This document shows positions 43,198-54,891 of a stretch of 64,000 nucleotides of DNA, in pieces. The position numbers and the translations under genes were made by a program. Position 1 is the first letter of the stretch. Every line of letters begins with the position of its first letter. Origin of the DNA: Brachypterus glaber (Eukaryota > Arthropoda > Insecta > Coleoptera > Kateretidae); the NCBI GenBank assembly GCA_958510825.1, contig OY294045.1:10157916-10221915 (forward strand), read 5' to 3'. The notes under the pieces were generated by a model. It saw nothing but the letters and a program-made list of their open reading frames with translations. It had not been told where the DNA came from and searched no databases.

Positions 43198-44100
43198 GAG
43201 GAAATGCGCCTAATTTCGGATGATTTCCAAATTTCGGATAGTAGTGTATTTAAGATACTGTCTGCAAAGGTAAACAGAAACCTACTTTTATGTGAAGCCA
43301 AAAGTCAAACTAAATCCGTCCTGTAATATGATAACGGTAGAGCTTCTCCCCTTTAAATGGCAGCACAAATCGTTTATATTGCAAATGGCAGTTTTGTGCT
43401 CAGTTGCATTATTATGCTTGTTTATTTTATAAATAATCGTTATAAAAGTTCGTGATTCTGTCTTGGGTAAGTTATGATGTTAGTTAAGTTGATCCACTAT
43501 TCATAATTAAGCAATTTGAAAACGTAAACATTCTACAAATTTCTAATCTAAAAAGCAGAAAGTTGCCTAATTTCGGATAGACCATTTTTGTGCATTTGAT
43601 TCCCAATTTCGGATATCCGCAAGGTAATTATTATTCAGGATAACCAACCATTAATTATTTTTTTTATAATGATACAACAAACTAAGATAAACAATTTTGA
43701 AAAAACGAAAATTACCTAAGATACTAAGATATTCGAAATTGGGAATCTAAAATTATAGTTCCTATAGTATTTCGTAGAAAATCGCTTAATGATTAAATTA
43801 CGTCTTAAATGTGAAGGAATAACAAGAAACATAACCAATGGGATCCAGATCTACTCTTGAAAAAATTTTTTCGGATATGTCCGAAATTAGGAGCCCTTTT
43901 TCAAATGCACAAAAATGCGCTGATTTTTTTTAACCGTGTTTTTTGGAAAAAATAAACTGTAATAAAATTGCTTTTATAATAAATCATGGTTCGCCATAAT
44001 AAGTTGTATCTGGTTATATAAAAAAAATATCAAAAAGTAATACCGAGTATTAAATATTGAATACATTGTAAATGGTATCCGAAATTAGGCGACTTTCCTC
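43198..44100. mobile_element. TIR element with GAGGAAA...CGCCTAATTTCGG ends
   Basis: Left end GAGGAAATGCGCCTAATTTC, right end CGAAATTAGGCGACTTTCCTC, TA on both sides, 903 bp. Additional TTTCGGATA blocks lie inside. No transposase ORF. Confidence 0.75.
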
Positions 44101-44199
44101 TACCTATTATAGGTTAGTTAGTTAGTTATCCGTTAACCCATGGTACCGTTAGGTGTCGGGTACCTATTATAGGTAATAAATTTAATAAATAAATAAATT

Positions 44200-44580
44200 A
44201 GGAGGGCGTGTTTCCAAATATCATGTCAATTTTTGTAAAATATTTATAAACTGTTTTCCTATATTAATATAGGATATATTCCTCTGAAAATTTGGTTGGT
44301 ATTACAACCAGATAATGCCGTTTTTAAGTGAAATTTCGTTAAAATTATTCAATTTATCCTAATTATCCGGCTTATCTGGTATTATTTGAGCGTCAACTTA
44401 AAAAGGAAGCACCTCGTAAATGCCCTTTTTAGGTTGTAAAAAGTTTCATCTAATTCCGTTCATCCGTTTCAAAGTTATGCGTGATCAAACATTAAAAAAA
44501 AAACACAAAATAAAGTCACATGTTGAATTACATAATAACCTCCTTTCTGGGAAGTCGGTTAAAAACTAAAACTTTGTAAT
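44200..44580. repeat. Possible LINE 3' region
   Basis: The end ATAACCTCCTTTCTGGGAAG followed by TCGGTTAAAA resembles 3' tails of RTE-like elements that I know from other insects. No coding sequence accompanies it. Weak call. Confidence 0.25.
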
Positions 44581-44824
44581 AAATATTAAAAATTTAAACC
44601 GGGTTAATTCACCTTAACCCTTCCTTAATGAGGTAATGGTAATATATTTACCACCTAAGACTTTGACACTTAAGTGGTTCTTTAATCAAAGGAACTTTCT
44701 TATAAAAAATTTACAGAGTTGACAACAGTTTTTGTGCAAAACGAATAAACAAAGTTTTTCTTAAAATTGTTTCCCTAATTCCCTTTTATTATTCGTTTTA
44801 TTTTTAATTATGACTAAAAACTGG

Positions 44825-45415
44825 GTAATAGTAATTATATACCAAGGTAGAGAAGGCATTTTTTATATCCGAGCGTATTAAAAAATTTAAGAATGGTTTA
44901 TATATTATTTTTTTCACTACTAGCGCATTTATTCTTATTATTTAACATTTTTATATCAATAATAAATTAAAATATTTGCTGGATCTTAATTAACCGCACA
45001 AAAACAAGTAGCCTTTGAAATCGCCATTTCTAAAAACAAATGAATAAATTGATTTATTCACTGAAACTTGACAGTTCTAGTGGGTGGAATTTTAATATTT
45101 TTAATATGAATGTGTGAAAACATCGGTAAGTTGTTTATGTACTGATTAATATGTTATATTTTTTAATAATTCATTCATTTACGATATTTGACATTTTTTA
45201 TCCAATGGCAAAATATTGTTGCATTTTGTCCATTAAAAATTATAAGCAATGACATGTCCTTGCAGTTCAAGGAAAATCAAGTGGCAGATATCAATTGTTT
45301 ACAAAATTTACTCCTACTAGGAAAGAAAAAATTATTGTTGCTATAGGTGAAGAAAATTGATTTCACAGTCTGAAAACATAATAAATAATGGTATGTTCTA
45401 AAGCTAGTAGTCAAG
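44825..45415 (+). repeat. Dispersed repeat, copy 2 (first at 34440-34985)
   Basis: Matches the 34440 copy in the same orientation, including the final GGTATGTTCTAAAGCTAGT. Confidence 0.6.
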
Positions 45416-46103
45416 AAAATAATTTATCTTTTCAAATCTAACAAAACATTGAACAGATAATTTCCTACTTTCTCATTAAGTCCTCAATCTAATACCAATC
45501 AGTAAAATTACAATTAAATTCGACTCGAAATTTTTAAAAATAGATGGATTCATTGTAAAAAGTTCTTGACTTTTAATTAAAAGTTAGAAGCGATAGAATT
45601 TTAATGACTAAAGTCAATAAAAGTTTTAAGCTTTCAGGACGAGATATTTTTTTGTATTACTTGGAATTAATGCCCGAGTTATCAGTGCACTACACACAGG
45701 CCTGCGATTTTTAATTTTTGAATCTTACTTGTTCTCAAATTTTTAACCAAACTTATAACTAAATTATTATAAACAAGAGCTTATTGTATATAATTGGGGT
45801 AATGGTAAACTACTGCACACTAAAAAATTGAGTGTAAAATTGTACACTCTCTTTACACGTCAACTGGTACGTATTTGTCACACTCACAAAAGTGCAAATA
45901 TCATCTTCGCAGTTGGTTAAAAAAGTGGTAAACTTACCATACAAGTCTTTCTAAAAAAGTTTTAGTATGAAATTTTTCATTCAGACTTTGAATTTCAGAG
46001 TGTTTGGCATTAAATCTGCTCCAATAACACATTTAATGCACCTTTGCACAGATTCCAGATAAATGCGAATAAATCTTGCAATGATAAAAATGGCCACACT
46101 ACA

Positions 46104-46234
46104 CTGCCGTCCTATAAAAGACCCGCGTATCTCCATTTGTAGAATACCAGCGTTTTCAAATTTTTACACCGAGTTGACGTGAAAACGTTGCTATGCGTCA
46201 AATGGAGATACGCGGGTCTTTCATAGCACGGCAG
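46104..46234. mobile_element. Hairpin MITE with TACA flanks
   Basis: CTGCCGTCCTATAAAAGACC at left mirrored by TCTTTCATAGCACGGCAG at right; CGCGTATCTCCATTTG in both arms. 131 bp, with TACA on each side. Confidence 0.75.
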
Positions 46235-46770
46235 TACAGTATAGTGTAATTACTATGTAGTAATAAGCATCTGCATCAGTAATAATAATACTGGCTCTGA
46301 AGTATAGAAATGCTACAAATTATAGACAGTACGTCGTATCAGAACAAGAAGGTTTCAACTAACATTTTTTCAGGTTTTCACTTTTTTGCATTTTTGAATA
46401 GAGCTATTTACTACCATTTTGCCTGTACTTAAAAAATAAAAATATTATGCACATAGCCCATTTTTTTTACAATACAACCATGTTCTATCTGCATTTTTTG
46501 AGATTTTTTTAGTGCAACGAGGTTCTAACTGATAATTAAGTTTAATTTGAATTTCTTACTTAAAAATCAGGTGATCCGTTAATGAAAATTAACTTAACTC
46601 ACATTGATGTCACTTAATGCATAAATAATAATTTATGCAAAATATTGCATTTATGTACAAATTATTAAAACAAAGCCAAACAACATGTGAATTTAATGCA
46701 AAACAGTTGCACTGCTACTTTTCATGAATTTTTGGGTTACCAAAACTCCAACTGATTATTTATTTTAGCT

Positions 46771-47000
46771 AATATTTAAAATATCAACAAAATGTGTATT
46801 ATAGGTACTAATTTATATTAATAAAAGCCCATCCCAGCATAATACACCACTCAATTATGAAATTTAAGGTAAGTTTCATGATTTTTAATATTTAAAATAT
46901 CAACAAAATGTGTATTATAGGTACTAATTTATCCTAACTAAAGCCCATCCCAGCATAATACACCACTCAATTATGAAATTTAAGGTAAGTTTCATGATTT
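46771..47000 (+). repeat. Tandem duplication (2 x 116 bp) resembling a promoter plus tiny first exon
   Basis: Two units start at 46771 and 46887. Each contains a TATA-like stretch (TATATTAATAAAAG in unit 1, degenerate in unit 2), then CCCATCCCAGCATAATACAC. An ATG (46857 and 46973) then begins MKFK and runs straight into a strong splice donor AAG|GTAAGT. Very short first coding exons of this form are common in insect secreted and cuticle protein genes. No second exon is visible on this strand, so it may be an orphan. Confidence 0.45.
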
Positions 47001-47084
47001 TAAAGTTTTGATTGATCATAACTCAAATCTATAATTTATACAGTTGAAACCTTGTTGTTTTCATACGACGAATAGTATTGCAAT

Positions 47085-47890
47085 GCATTATTTATTTATT
47101 TATTTATTTATTCCAACTCAACAGGTCTACACCCAGTTACAGAGTTTGTCACTATAATTACAAATTATGCGATATACAAAGAACCTTACATATATATATA
47201 AAAAAAAAACATAATTTTTACTTAAAAAAAAAAAAAATATTTAAATGCAGTGTCAGGTTGAAGCAAGATTTAAAAAACGCTTAATTGAAGCTATACTACA
47301 ATTCAGTATATCTAAATTATTATGTATAGAGTTATAATTAATACATAGTACATTGACTGGTGAATATTCAAAAATATTTGTCCTGCATTTTTGAACATAA
47401 AAGAAATTTGAAGACCTGGCTGAGTTTCTTGGGACATTAAACGGTAACATAAATATATCTTGACAATCTACATTATAATTTAATAATTTATGTAAAAACA
47501 TAATTGACGTTTGCTTACGTCGATATTCTAAGGATGTTACTGAATTGATTCGTTGCAGTTCTGTATTACGTATGGTTATGGGTGTATAGTGTAAAAAGAG
47601 TAAATACTTTCTTTGTACTTTTTCAATTGCATCTATTTGCGTATTGTAGTTAGGGTACCACACCAGTGAACAGTATTCCAGTTTAGAGCGCACATAGGAC
47701 ATATATAGCTGTTTAACGGTCCCGATTTTGTTAAAATTTCGAGAGCTTCTTATGATAAATCCAAGAGATCTGTTTGCACTAGAAATTATACTATCTACAT
47801 GTTTTTGAAAAGTAAGTTGGCTATCGAAAGTGACACCAAGATCTTTAATTGTTTCGGGTCTGCTAAGTATTACATTTTTTTTTTAGTAGG
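47085..47890 (-). mobile_element. 5'-truncated LINE (RT C-terminal region)
   Basis: Minus-strand frame from about 47885 to 47253 encodes the end of a Jockey/CR1-like polymerase: RPETIKDLGVTFDSQLTFQ, then VRSKLEYCSLVWYP and AIEKVQRKYLLFL, ending in RFLNLAST. The methionine at 47702 is internal; there is no catalytic RT core, so the copy is truncated. The 3' end is a short AAATA/ATTT repeat (47085-47112 on plus), typical for a LINE tail. It sits immediately downstream of the small gene-like ORF at 47918-48226. Confidence 0.75.
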
Positions 47891-47917
47891 TATAGTGATT
47901 TTTAAAGAAATACATTG

Positions 47918-48226
47918 TTAGTTTTCCAGAAACTCGTTTAGTCCAGATGAATGTTCCCAGGCCCACAGTCTGATCAAATTTAAATGGTTCGGGATTATTT
48001 CACAAGCCAAAGTTTTCCTCCAAGATGGCATCAACATTAGTACTGCGGCAATGATGAAAAATGGCCAAATTACAGAAATAATCATCTGCGTTATCCATGT
48101 AAAGATGACCCATGCTCCAATGCTGGCCAGACATGTTATAATAACAGCTTGTGTTTCTATGTTTAGCAAAAATGCTGGTACCAATGATTTTGCTAATTCT
48201 AATTTATTTTTCACTGGAATTTCCAT
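47918..48226 (-). CDS. Small membrane protein of unknown function
   Basis: 102 residues from ATG at 48226, in a favourable context (AAAAATGG). The N-terminus is polar (MEIPVKNKLELAKSL). Two hydrophobic segments, about residues 28-46 and 48-66, give a likely membrane hairpin; the C-terminal part is amphipathic with several Trp (MPSWRKTLACEI; LIRLWAWEHSSGLNEF). Codon use is less AT-biased than in neighbouring DNA, which favours a real gene. A possible acceptor (AAATTTTAG) lies just before the ATG, so there might be an untranslated first exon. I do not recognise the family. A partial resemblance to the ORF at 31042-31281 centres on IAAVLM. Confidence 0.5.
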   Translation of the reverse strand: MEIPVKNKLELAKSLVPAFLLNIETQAVIITCLASIGAWVIFTWITQMIISVIWPFFIIAAVLMLMPSWRKTLACEIIPNHLNLIRLWAWEHSSGLNEFLEN

Positions 48227-48531
48227 TTTTTAATTCTAAAATTTGACGTAAAATTGACAATTAAAAGTAAAAATCTACACTGATAAAATTATAGCGTTAA
48301 TACAATAACATAGTGTTATGTATACGCCAACCACAAATTGTACTATAGTATAGTACTAACTATAGTACTAACTATAACATTTGTTGTTGTATTTATCACA
48401 ATTTTATGTTGTTTACCCCTTAACTCTAGTGGTTGTTATGTCCTATAATATTTATGTTATTACATATTACAAAATATGCTTGGCGCCTATATTGCAACAA
48501 CATATCATCATTTTAAAAAAAGTTAGAAGAA

Positions 48532-48955
48532 CACGGAAAAAAAAATTATAGCTAGGAGCGCTATAACACACATACCAAGCAAATTATAATCGCTTATTAT
48601 ATAAATACAAGGCTTTCTCTTACAATTATGGCAGTCAGTGTAAAAATTTATATGAAATACTTTAATTGTTTAGTGAATAATAAAATATAACAAATAGTAT
48701 GGCATTTATAGCTTAAATAGATTTAATTATTGTCCGTGCTAATAATTTTTATAATATAATAAAATTTCTGTAAATTTATAATAGTGCCTGTAATAAATAT
48801 AATCGTGTCTGTAATATATATAATCGTTTCCAATTTATTTTTAACATTATTAGTTATTGTGTCCCTTATAATCTATAGCTTAAATCACTATAATTTGCCA
48901 CTGTTACCAAATATCTTATAATGTATAGCGCAGAGCCCACTAATTTCTTTCCGTG
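48532..48955 (-). mobile_element. CACGG MITE family, copy 4
   Basis: 424 bp in inverse orientation, AA duplicated on both sides. Confidence 0.9.
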
Positions 48956-48983
48956 AAGCTGTCTAAATTACTTAAGGTACTTA

Positions 48984-49550
48984 AGGGATCATTCTGGTTT
49001 ATAATTTACATTTTTCAACTCCTTAGACCTTCATAAACAGCCTCCTAAAATATTTTTAAGAAATTCCAGAGTTATAACAACTTTTAGTGAGTGCGCGCGC
49101 TGAAAAAACTCTAAACGCGTTTTTCTCAAAACAACGGTTTTTCGGTCGGCGGCGGTGATTTCTCCGGAACCACTGGACTGATCCTTATAAAATTTTAACC
49201 ACATATTCTACACTTATTTAGCTTCAGCGTGTTGTATAACCGTTTTAAAATTGGAATTTTTACTGTTTTTTTTGCTCGTCGAAAATATAAAAGTTTTTAA
49301 AATATTTTACGTTTCACATATTTTCGTTTTAGATGAGCCGTCAGCCGCCAGCGACATATCTAATTTTCAAGGAGTTACGTTTGCCTGTTATTTTTTTGTA
49401 TAAAAAGTGTTAAAAAAAATGTTTTATGTATTTCGAGAGTGTATTTGTTAGGCTCAGCTAATTTTATATCAATATCTATGATAATACATTCTTAAAAAAA
49501 ATTAATAAAAATAGCCCTTTTTTTGGAGAATCTAAACCAGAATGATCCCT
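48984..49550. mobile_element. TIR element with AGGGATCATTCTGGTTTA ends
   Basis: Perfect inverted ends (AGGGATCATTCTGGTTTA; TAAACCAGAATGATCCCT), TA on both sides, 567 bp. It contains GTCGGCGGCGGTGATTTCTC but no ORF. Confidence 0.8.
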
Positions 49551-50049
49551 TAATTTAAGAGTTCTGTAATTATAAAAACATAAAATGATACAGAAATAAT
49601 CCATCGCAGACCTGTGTTGTTAATTAGTGTTTTATTCGGGCAGAGTTTCTTTCATACAACTCAATTATTGCTCCCAGCTATTCTGCGGAACAATCGTATT
49701 TTATTGGGTTATTTTTGTTTATTTATTTTTAAAAGAACACACTTTTCACACTCGATTTTTATTAGATTATTTTTGTCTCTTTATTTTCAAAATTTTATAA
49801 CTACACCTTTTCAAGTTATGAATCAGAATGTGTAAATTGGTATCCAGATTTATAAATTTTATTTCGGAATATACATATGTATAAGTTGTAATTCAGGTTT
49901 GTATTTCAGAATCTGTAAATTGAAATTCTTTATTTAAAAATAAGTGATTTGCTGCATTTGCAATGCCCAGTGATAATAGTTTAATAGTTTAATATTTTCC
50001 TGTATGACCCAGATAACTGGGTATAGGGTTGTCAAAATTAAGTTACAAT

Positions 50050-50690
50050 AATATATATATATAATAAATAAACATATTACATACATAGTTTTAAAAGTTA
50101 TCATTAAGATATTCTTCTATAGAATAGTACGCCTTAGAGATAGGTAGCCCTTTAAGATGTATTTTAAAATTATTTATAAAGTCCATGTTACTTAATGTAA
50201 CAAGTAATTTATTTACAATTTTGACTGTCGTAAAATACGGGCTTTTTTCGTAAAATATGGTGCTGTGCTAAGGGGTAGATAACTTATTTTAATGCCTAGT
50301 TTGCATTCCTCTATTTATTTATGAGTTTCTAGTAAAGAGATGTTTATTCGCATGCCAAAAGGTACATAATATTTAATGTTATAACGTGTGGTTTGCAGTG
50401 TTCCCTGTATGAAATGGATATGGTTCTTACTATTTTTTTTCTGTAATATAAACAATCTATCCATAGCAGAGGAAGCTCCCCAGATAATAATGTTGAATAA
50501 TTCTAGTCTACTTTTTATATAGGCGTTATAATAGAGAAGTAACGTGCTTCTATTAACAGTATTTTTTAAGTTCCAGATAACAAAATGAGCTATTCGAATT
50601 TTAAAAGCTATTTCATTCATGTGCGGTTCCCAGGTTAAATGTGAATCTACCTTTACACCTAAGAATTTTATTTCATTGCCTTTAACCTAC
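50050..50690 (-). pseudogene. Decayed LINE reverse transcriptase fragment
   Basis: Minus strand near 50690 reads GNEIKFLGVKVDSHLTWEPH and then, through the ORF at 50315-50620, FVIWNLKNTVNRSTLLLYY and AYIKSRLE ... IIWGASSAMDRLFILQKK. This is the thumb and C-terminal region of Jockey/CR1-like LINE polymerases. Frameshifts break it after that point. The 3' side is ATATATA-rich (about 50050). It is different in sequence from the LINEs at 47085 and 55424. Confidence 0.7.
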
Positions 50691-50754
50691 CCCACAGTTT
50701 AAAGCCATCCAATGCCTCATATTTGCAGTCGAAGAAAAAATTAGGTCTATAACA

Positions 50755-50870
50755 CGTATGGAACAGTCATTCCGCGCTCGCGGAACCATTATCGTCGCCT
50801 GACGGCTCGTATGCCAAACTTTTCGGTCGCGCGGAATATTGTCTATTCCATACTAGTTATAGAATTTCAC
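50755..50870 (-). repeat. Hairpin block related to the start of the 14040/61203 repeat
   Basis: Contains CACGTATGGAACAGTCATTC, GACGGCTCGTATGCC and ATTGTCTATTCCATACTAGT, the inverse of the beginning of the 61203 copy. Confidence 0.6.
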
Positions 50871-50929
50871 CCTAAAATCGCACCTTGAATAATACTATTT
50901 AAGTCCATAATGTATAGAGTTAGATTGCA

Positions 50930-51402
50930 ATGGACTGCCGCCTATTTAGATTAGATAAAGAGAGAAGTTCTACAGAAAGAGATAAAAGTATAATTATTTT
51001 TGTTTTAGAATAAAATTATGCATATTATAGGTAAAAATAACATTTTAGATTATATTTTAAATTACATGAAGGTAAGATATTTGTTTTTTTAAGTAAAAAA
51101 CTATTTTTTTTAATTTTTATAACACAGCTATGTGTACAGTAGGTCTAAAGTTTCCCAGAGAACTTATGACCTACTCCCTAATTTGACAGTCATTAATAAT
51201 ACCCCGTTGTGTGTGTGATTTTGTACTTGTTTTTGTGTTTAATAAGCTGTTTTATGTATTCTTTAATAATTTTGCATATCATGCACATTTTTTGTTGCAC
51301 TGTGATAAAATCCAAATATAATATTTTTAGGAAATTTTCTTTTTGGGTTGGTATTGAAGACCTAAATTTTTGTTGCCTAACGTATTGGCTGCTGTCCATT
51401 CC
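50930..51402 (+). repeat. AATGGACTG repeat, copy 1
   Basis: Shared with 52935-53376 in the same orientation; starts AATGGACTGCCGCCTATTTA and ends CTGTCCATT, which gives short inverted ends. Short ORFs inside (FSFWVGIEDLN) occur in both copies but have no support as genes. Confidence 0.65.
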
Positions 51403-51567
51403 CAAGGATAAGCTAAGAATAATTCCTGTCAAGAAATTCTCCGAAAGCAAATGAATACAAATAAAGATAGAGTTTATGTTCACATCTCGGTAACTTGGGG
51501 ACATATTAAATTCCATATTGTAGGTTGGTACATAAATTTTATTTGCAATTTTAAACAATGTATCTAC

Positions 51568-51775
51568 ATAAAGAACTTTCACTTTCGGGTTTAGACCGTG
51601 TTAATGGATTTTCACTTTCCGACGTTTCGTCTCTTACTACTAGAGACATCTTCAGGGAATAATCTGAATCATCAATCAGATTAATCCCTGAAGATGTCTC
51701 TAGTAGTAAGAGACGAAACGTCGGAAAGTGAAAATCCATTAACACGGTCTAAACCCGAAAGTGAAAGTTCTTTAT
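51568..51775. ncRNA. Two convergent hammerhead ribozyme motifs in a near-perfect hairpin
   Basis: Two 100-bp arms (51568-51667 and 51676-51775) with an 8-bp loop are inverted copies with about one mismatch. The right arm carries a hammerhead core: CTGAAGA (51688-51694), a stem GTCTC/GAGAC with a 9-nt loop, GAAA (51715-51718), and the cleavage triplet GTC (51720-51722). TCC before the core pairs with GGA after the cleavage site. The left arm carries the same core on the minus strand. The very short stem III is the form known from Penelope-like elements and animal retrozymes. Self-cleavage is inferred. Confidence 0.65.
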
Positions 51776-52153
51776 ATGTTAATGGCCGTGAAAGCTTAAA
51801 ATCTAAAATGTATCTACAATCTAATGGCCGGAATAATTCTATTGGTATAAGCTGCCGCGGCATAGCGTCTTCATAAAAGAAGGACATAAATTTGTTCTGT
51901 CCAGGGCCGAATTTACTGAAGTTGCTGACATGACGCCCGCCAAAAAGAAATTTTCACCTAAAGTTAACCCCATTTTAGGACGATTTTACCCTACTTTAGG
52001 GTAGTCTGAGCCCCTCACTAAAATCAGTAAATTTTTCAACAATTTTTAAGACCTATTTATTGTCATAATGTGCCAAGTATAGTTTAACCCTATTTTAGGG
52101 TTTTTTTTAGCCCTAGCCCAAAATTTTGAGCATATATTGGCTATTCTGAGGTG

Positions 52154-52578
52154 CACGGAAAGAAATTAGTGGGCTCTGCGCTATACATTATAAGATATTT
52201 GGTAACAGTGGCAAATTATAGTGATTTAAGCTATAGATTATAAGGGACACAATAACTAATAATGTTAAAAATAAATTGGAAACGATTATATATATTACAG
52301 ACACGATTATATTTATTACAGGCACTATTATAAATTTACAGAAATTTTATTATATTATAAAAATTATTAGCACGGACAATAATTAAATCTATTTAAGCTA
52401 TAAATGCCATACTATTTGTTATATTTTATTATTCACTAAACAATTAAAGTATTTCATATAAATTTTTACACTGACTGCCATAATTGTAAGAGAAAGCCTT
52501 GTATTTATATAATAAGCGATTATAATTTGCTTGGTATGTGTGTTATAGCGCTCCTAGCTATAATTTTTTTTTTCCGTG
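52154..52578 (+). mobile_element. CACGG MITE family, copy 5
   Basis: 425 bp, TG duplicated on both sides. Confidence 0.9.
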
Positions 52579-52934
52579 TGGGATTCGTTTTTACCATCGA
52601 AAAATACGTCGGATCACCATAGTCACGATATTATGTCACGACCTTTTTTTTGTGGGGCTGTGTAATTTAGAATATTACAGCCATCATAAAATCCTAACAT
52701 TTGTTCAATTCATTGCATTAATTAGATCCAATTGGTTATGTTACTTGGTGTCAAATTACAATTAACCGGGTCATTAGTTTCGTTAAATAAAATTTTATTT
52801 TCTCACATTGCTGCACGTATACGTATACAACAACATGCGTTAATTTAGATATTAATACGCGTATTAAAATTACGTTTTTATGTAGTTATGCTATTTTTGA
52901 ATCTTTTAAAAGCTTGTTCCGCAAATACGCTCAC

Positions 52935-53376
52935 AATGGACTGCCGCCTATTTAGATTAGATAAAGAGAGAAGTTCTACAGAAAGAGATAAAAGTATAAT
53001 TATTATTGTTTTGAAATAAAATTATGCATATTTTAGTTAAAAATAACATTTTAGATTATATTTTAAATTACATGAAGTAAGATATTTGTTTCTTTTTAAG
53101 TAAAAAACTATTTTTGTTTTCATATTTATAACACAGCTATGTGTATAGTAGGTCTAAAGTTTTCTAGGGAACTACACTGTTGTGTTCGAAGATTTTGTAC
53201 TTGTTTTTGTGTTTAGTAAGCTGTTTTATGTATTCTTTAATAATTTTGAATATTATGCACAATTTTGTTGCACTGTGATAAAATCCAAATATAATATTTT
53301 TAGGGAATTTTCTTTTTGGGTTGGTATTGAAGACCTAAATTTATGTTTCCTAACGTATTGGACTGCTGTCCATTAG
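52935..53376 (+). repeat. AATGGACTG repeat, copy 2
   Basis: Direct copy of 50930-51402, about 1.5 kb downstream of it. Confidence 0.65.
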
Positions 53377-53379
53377 GTG

Positions 53380-54890
53380 TGTTAATGAACTATTTAACTA
53401 GATTTTTAAGAATAGAAGCAGATGAAATTGGTTTTATTTACATACTAATCACGGTGGGTCCCTGGCAAAAGTTTTCTTTTCTTGTCCAAACCATTTTTTT
53501 TTCTTAAATAGACCTCTTTTTCGAAATTGCAATATTATTATATATTTAATTATTTTGTTTTGTTTCAGGTATGTCCGGCCATTAATTATAATTATATTAT
53601 ATTATTATAATTATAATTTATCCCACAGACTTGAGTAAGTTTTTATTATATTTTTTTTCTATTACTTATCTATAGAAAAGTTGTTTCTTTTTTTATAGTC
53701 AAAATAGACTTAAAATACTACCTAGTTTAAGGTTTTTATTAAGTAACAACATTGGTGGATGTAAATAATTCCTTAAATTATAAAATAACCCAAACATCTT
53801 CCGTTTTATACCAACTTTAAGAGCAAGTATTGACTGTTTATTTATTTATGTATTCCAGTCCTACTTTATACAAAGTATAAAATTTAATTACATCTAATTG
53901 AAGTTAAAGAAAATCCGGTTGGATGTAAATTTTAAAACGTTTTCAGTGTTTTAGTGTACACGCAGCAAAACTGATTTTTAAAGTACCTGTATTGGATTTA
54001 AATAAGCGAAAACATATGAAAATTACTGTAGATGATTCACAACATTTTTTTTGGCTTATCAGTTACCCTGTCTGCAAAAAAAGATTTTGATGACGGACGC
54101 TACATGATGGACGCTGCAAAATTTCCACCAAAATTTTAATCTTTTTTTTTTTAATTTAGCTTAAAGAAACAAAAACAACAACTACAGTTTGAATAAAAAA
54201 ACTTTAAATTTAACAGTAAAATACAATACTATTTAAATACCATTATAACTGGAATTTCTTGTTTAGCCGGTTTGAAACAAACTGTAACTTAATTTCGTAA
54301 AAAAGTGTTTTGATTGAATAAATTTTGATTAATTTTGTTAGGGTGTTCATGCTGTGTAAAATATAATTTGATTAGGCTATTAATGAAAAAATAGATTAAT
54401 TTTAAATTAGATATGTAAAATTTAGACCTCAGCAGCAATTATATTTCATAATAAAAGTATGGAAACTTTAGATTTTGCACCTTGGTTTCAAATTCTATGG
54501 AATGGCTGAATGATTTCTTTGTATGTAGCTTTCAATCTATAAAATCAATTTAAAAACTTAGCACTATAGTTAATGTATGTTTTGCTACCAGTTGAACTTT
54601 TGTTATTTAAGTAATTGATGATGTTGTAATGTAAAAGTTAACTTCATTCACGGAAAAAGGCCGCTTTATAAAACCACATGTTCATTTCGCTACACGTTAT
54701 TGGAGTTTGTTAGTAATTGAATTCAATACGAACATAAATCATTCCTCAGTTCTAGTTTATAATAACTCCTCGCGGCTGGAAAAGGATATGGAGTTAATTT
54801 CCGACTTCCGAAATTCTAGAATTATGGAATTCTATAGAATCCCCATTTTTTAATTGAGTTCGAGATGCATCCAAAGCCCTCTTATCCTAT
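53380..54890. other. No gene recognised
   Basis: AT-rich, no supported ORF. A symmetric ATTATAATTATA-type stretch lies near 53580-53625. Confidence 0.4.
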
Positions 54891-54891
54891 A

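Noticed and set aside
51193..51582. 129-residue minus-strand ORF and the plus-strand 81-residue ORF over it
   Set aside because: They fall in a repeated AT-rich segment also present at 53182-53376; no domain and no codon signal.
51551..51887. Mirror-image ORFs in the hammerhead hairpin
   Set aside because: Both arms are inverted copies, so the peptides repeat each other; the ribozyme motif explains the conservation.
50930..53376. LTR retrotransposon with 440-bp direct LTRs
   Set aside because: No gag/pol between the repeats, no TG...CA ends, and the repeats have short inverted termini of their own; two solo copies are simpler.
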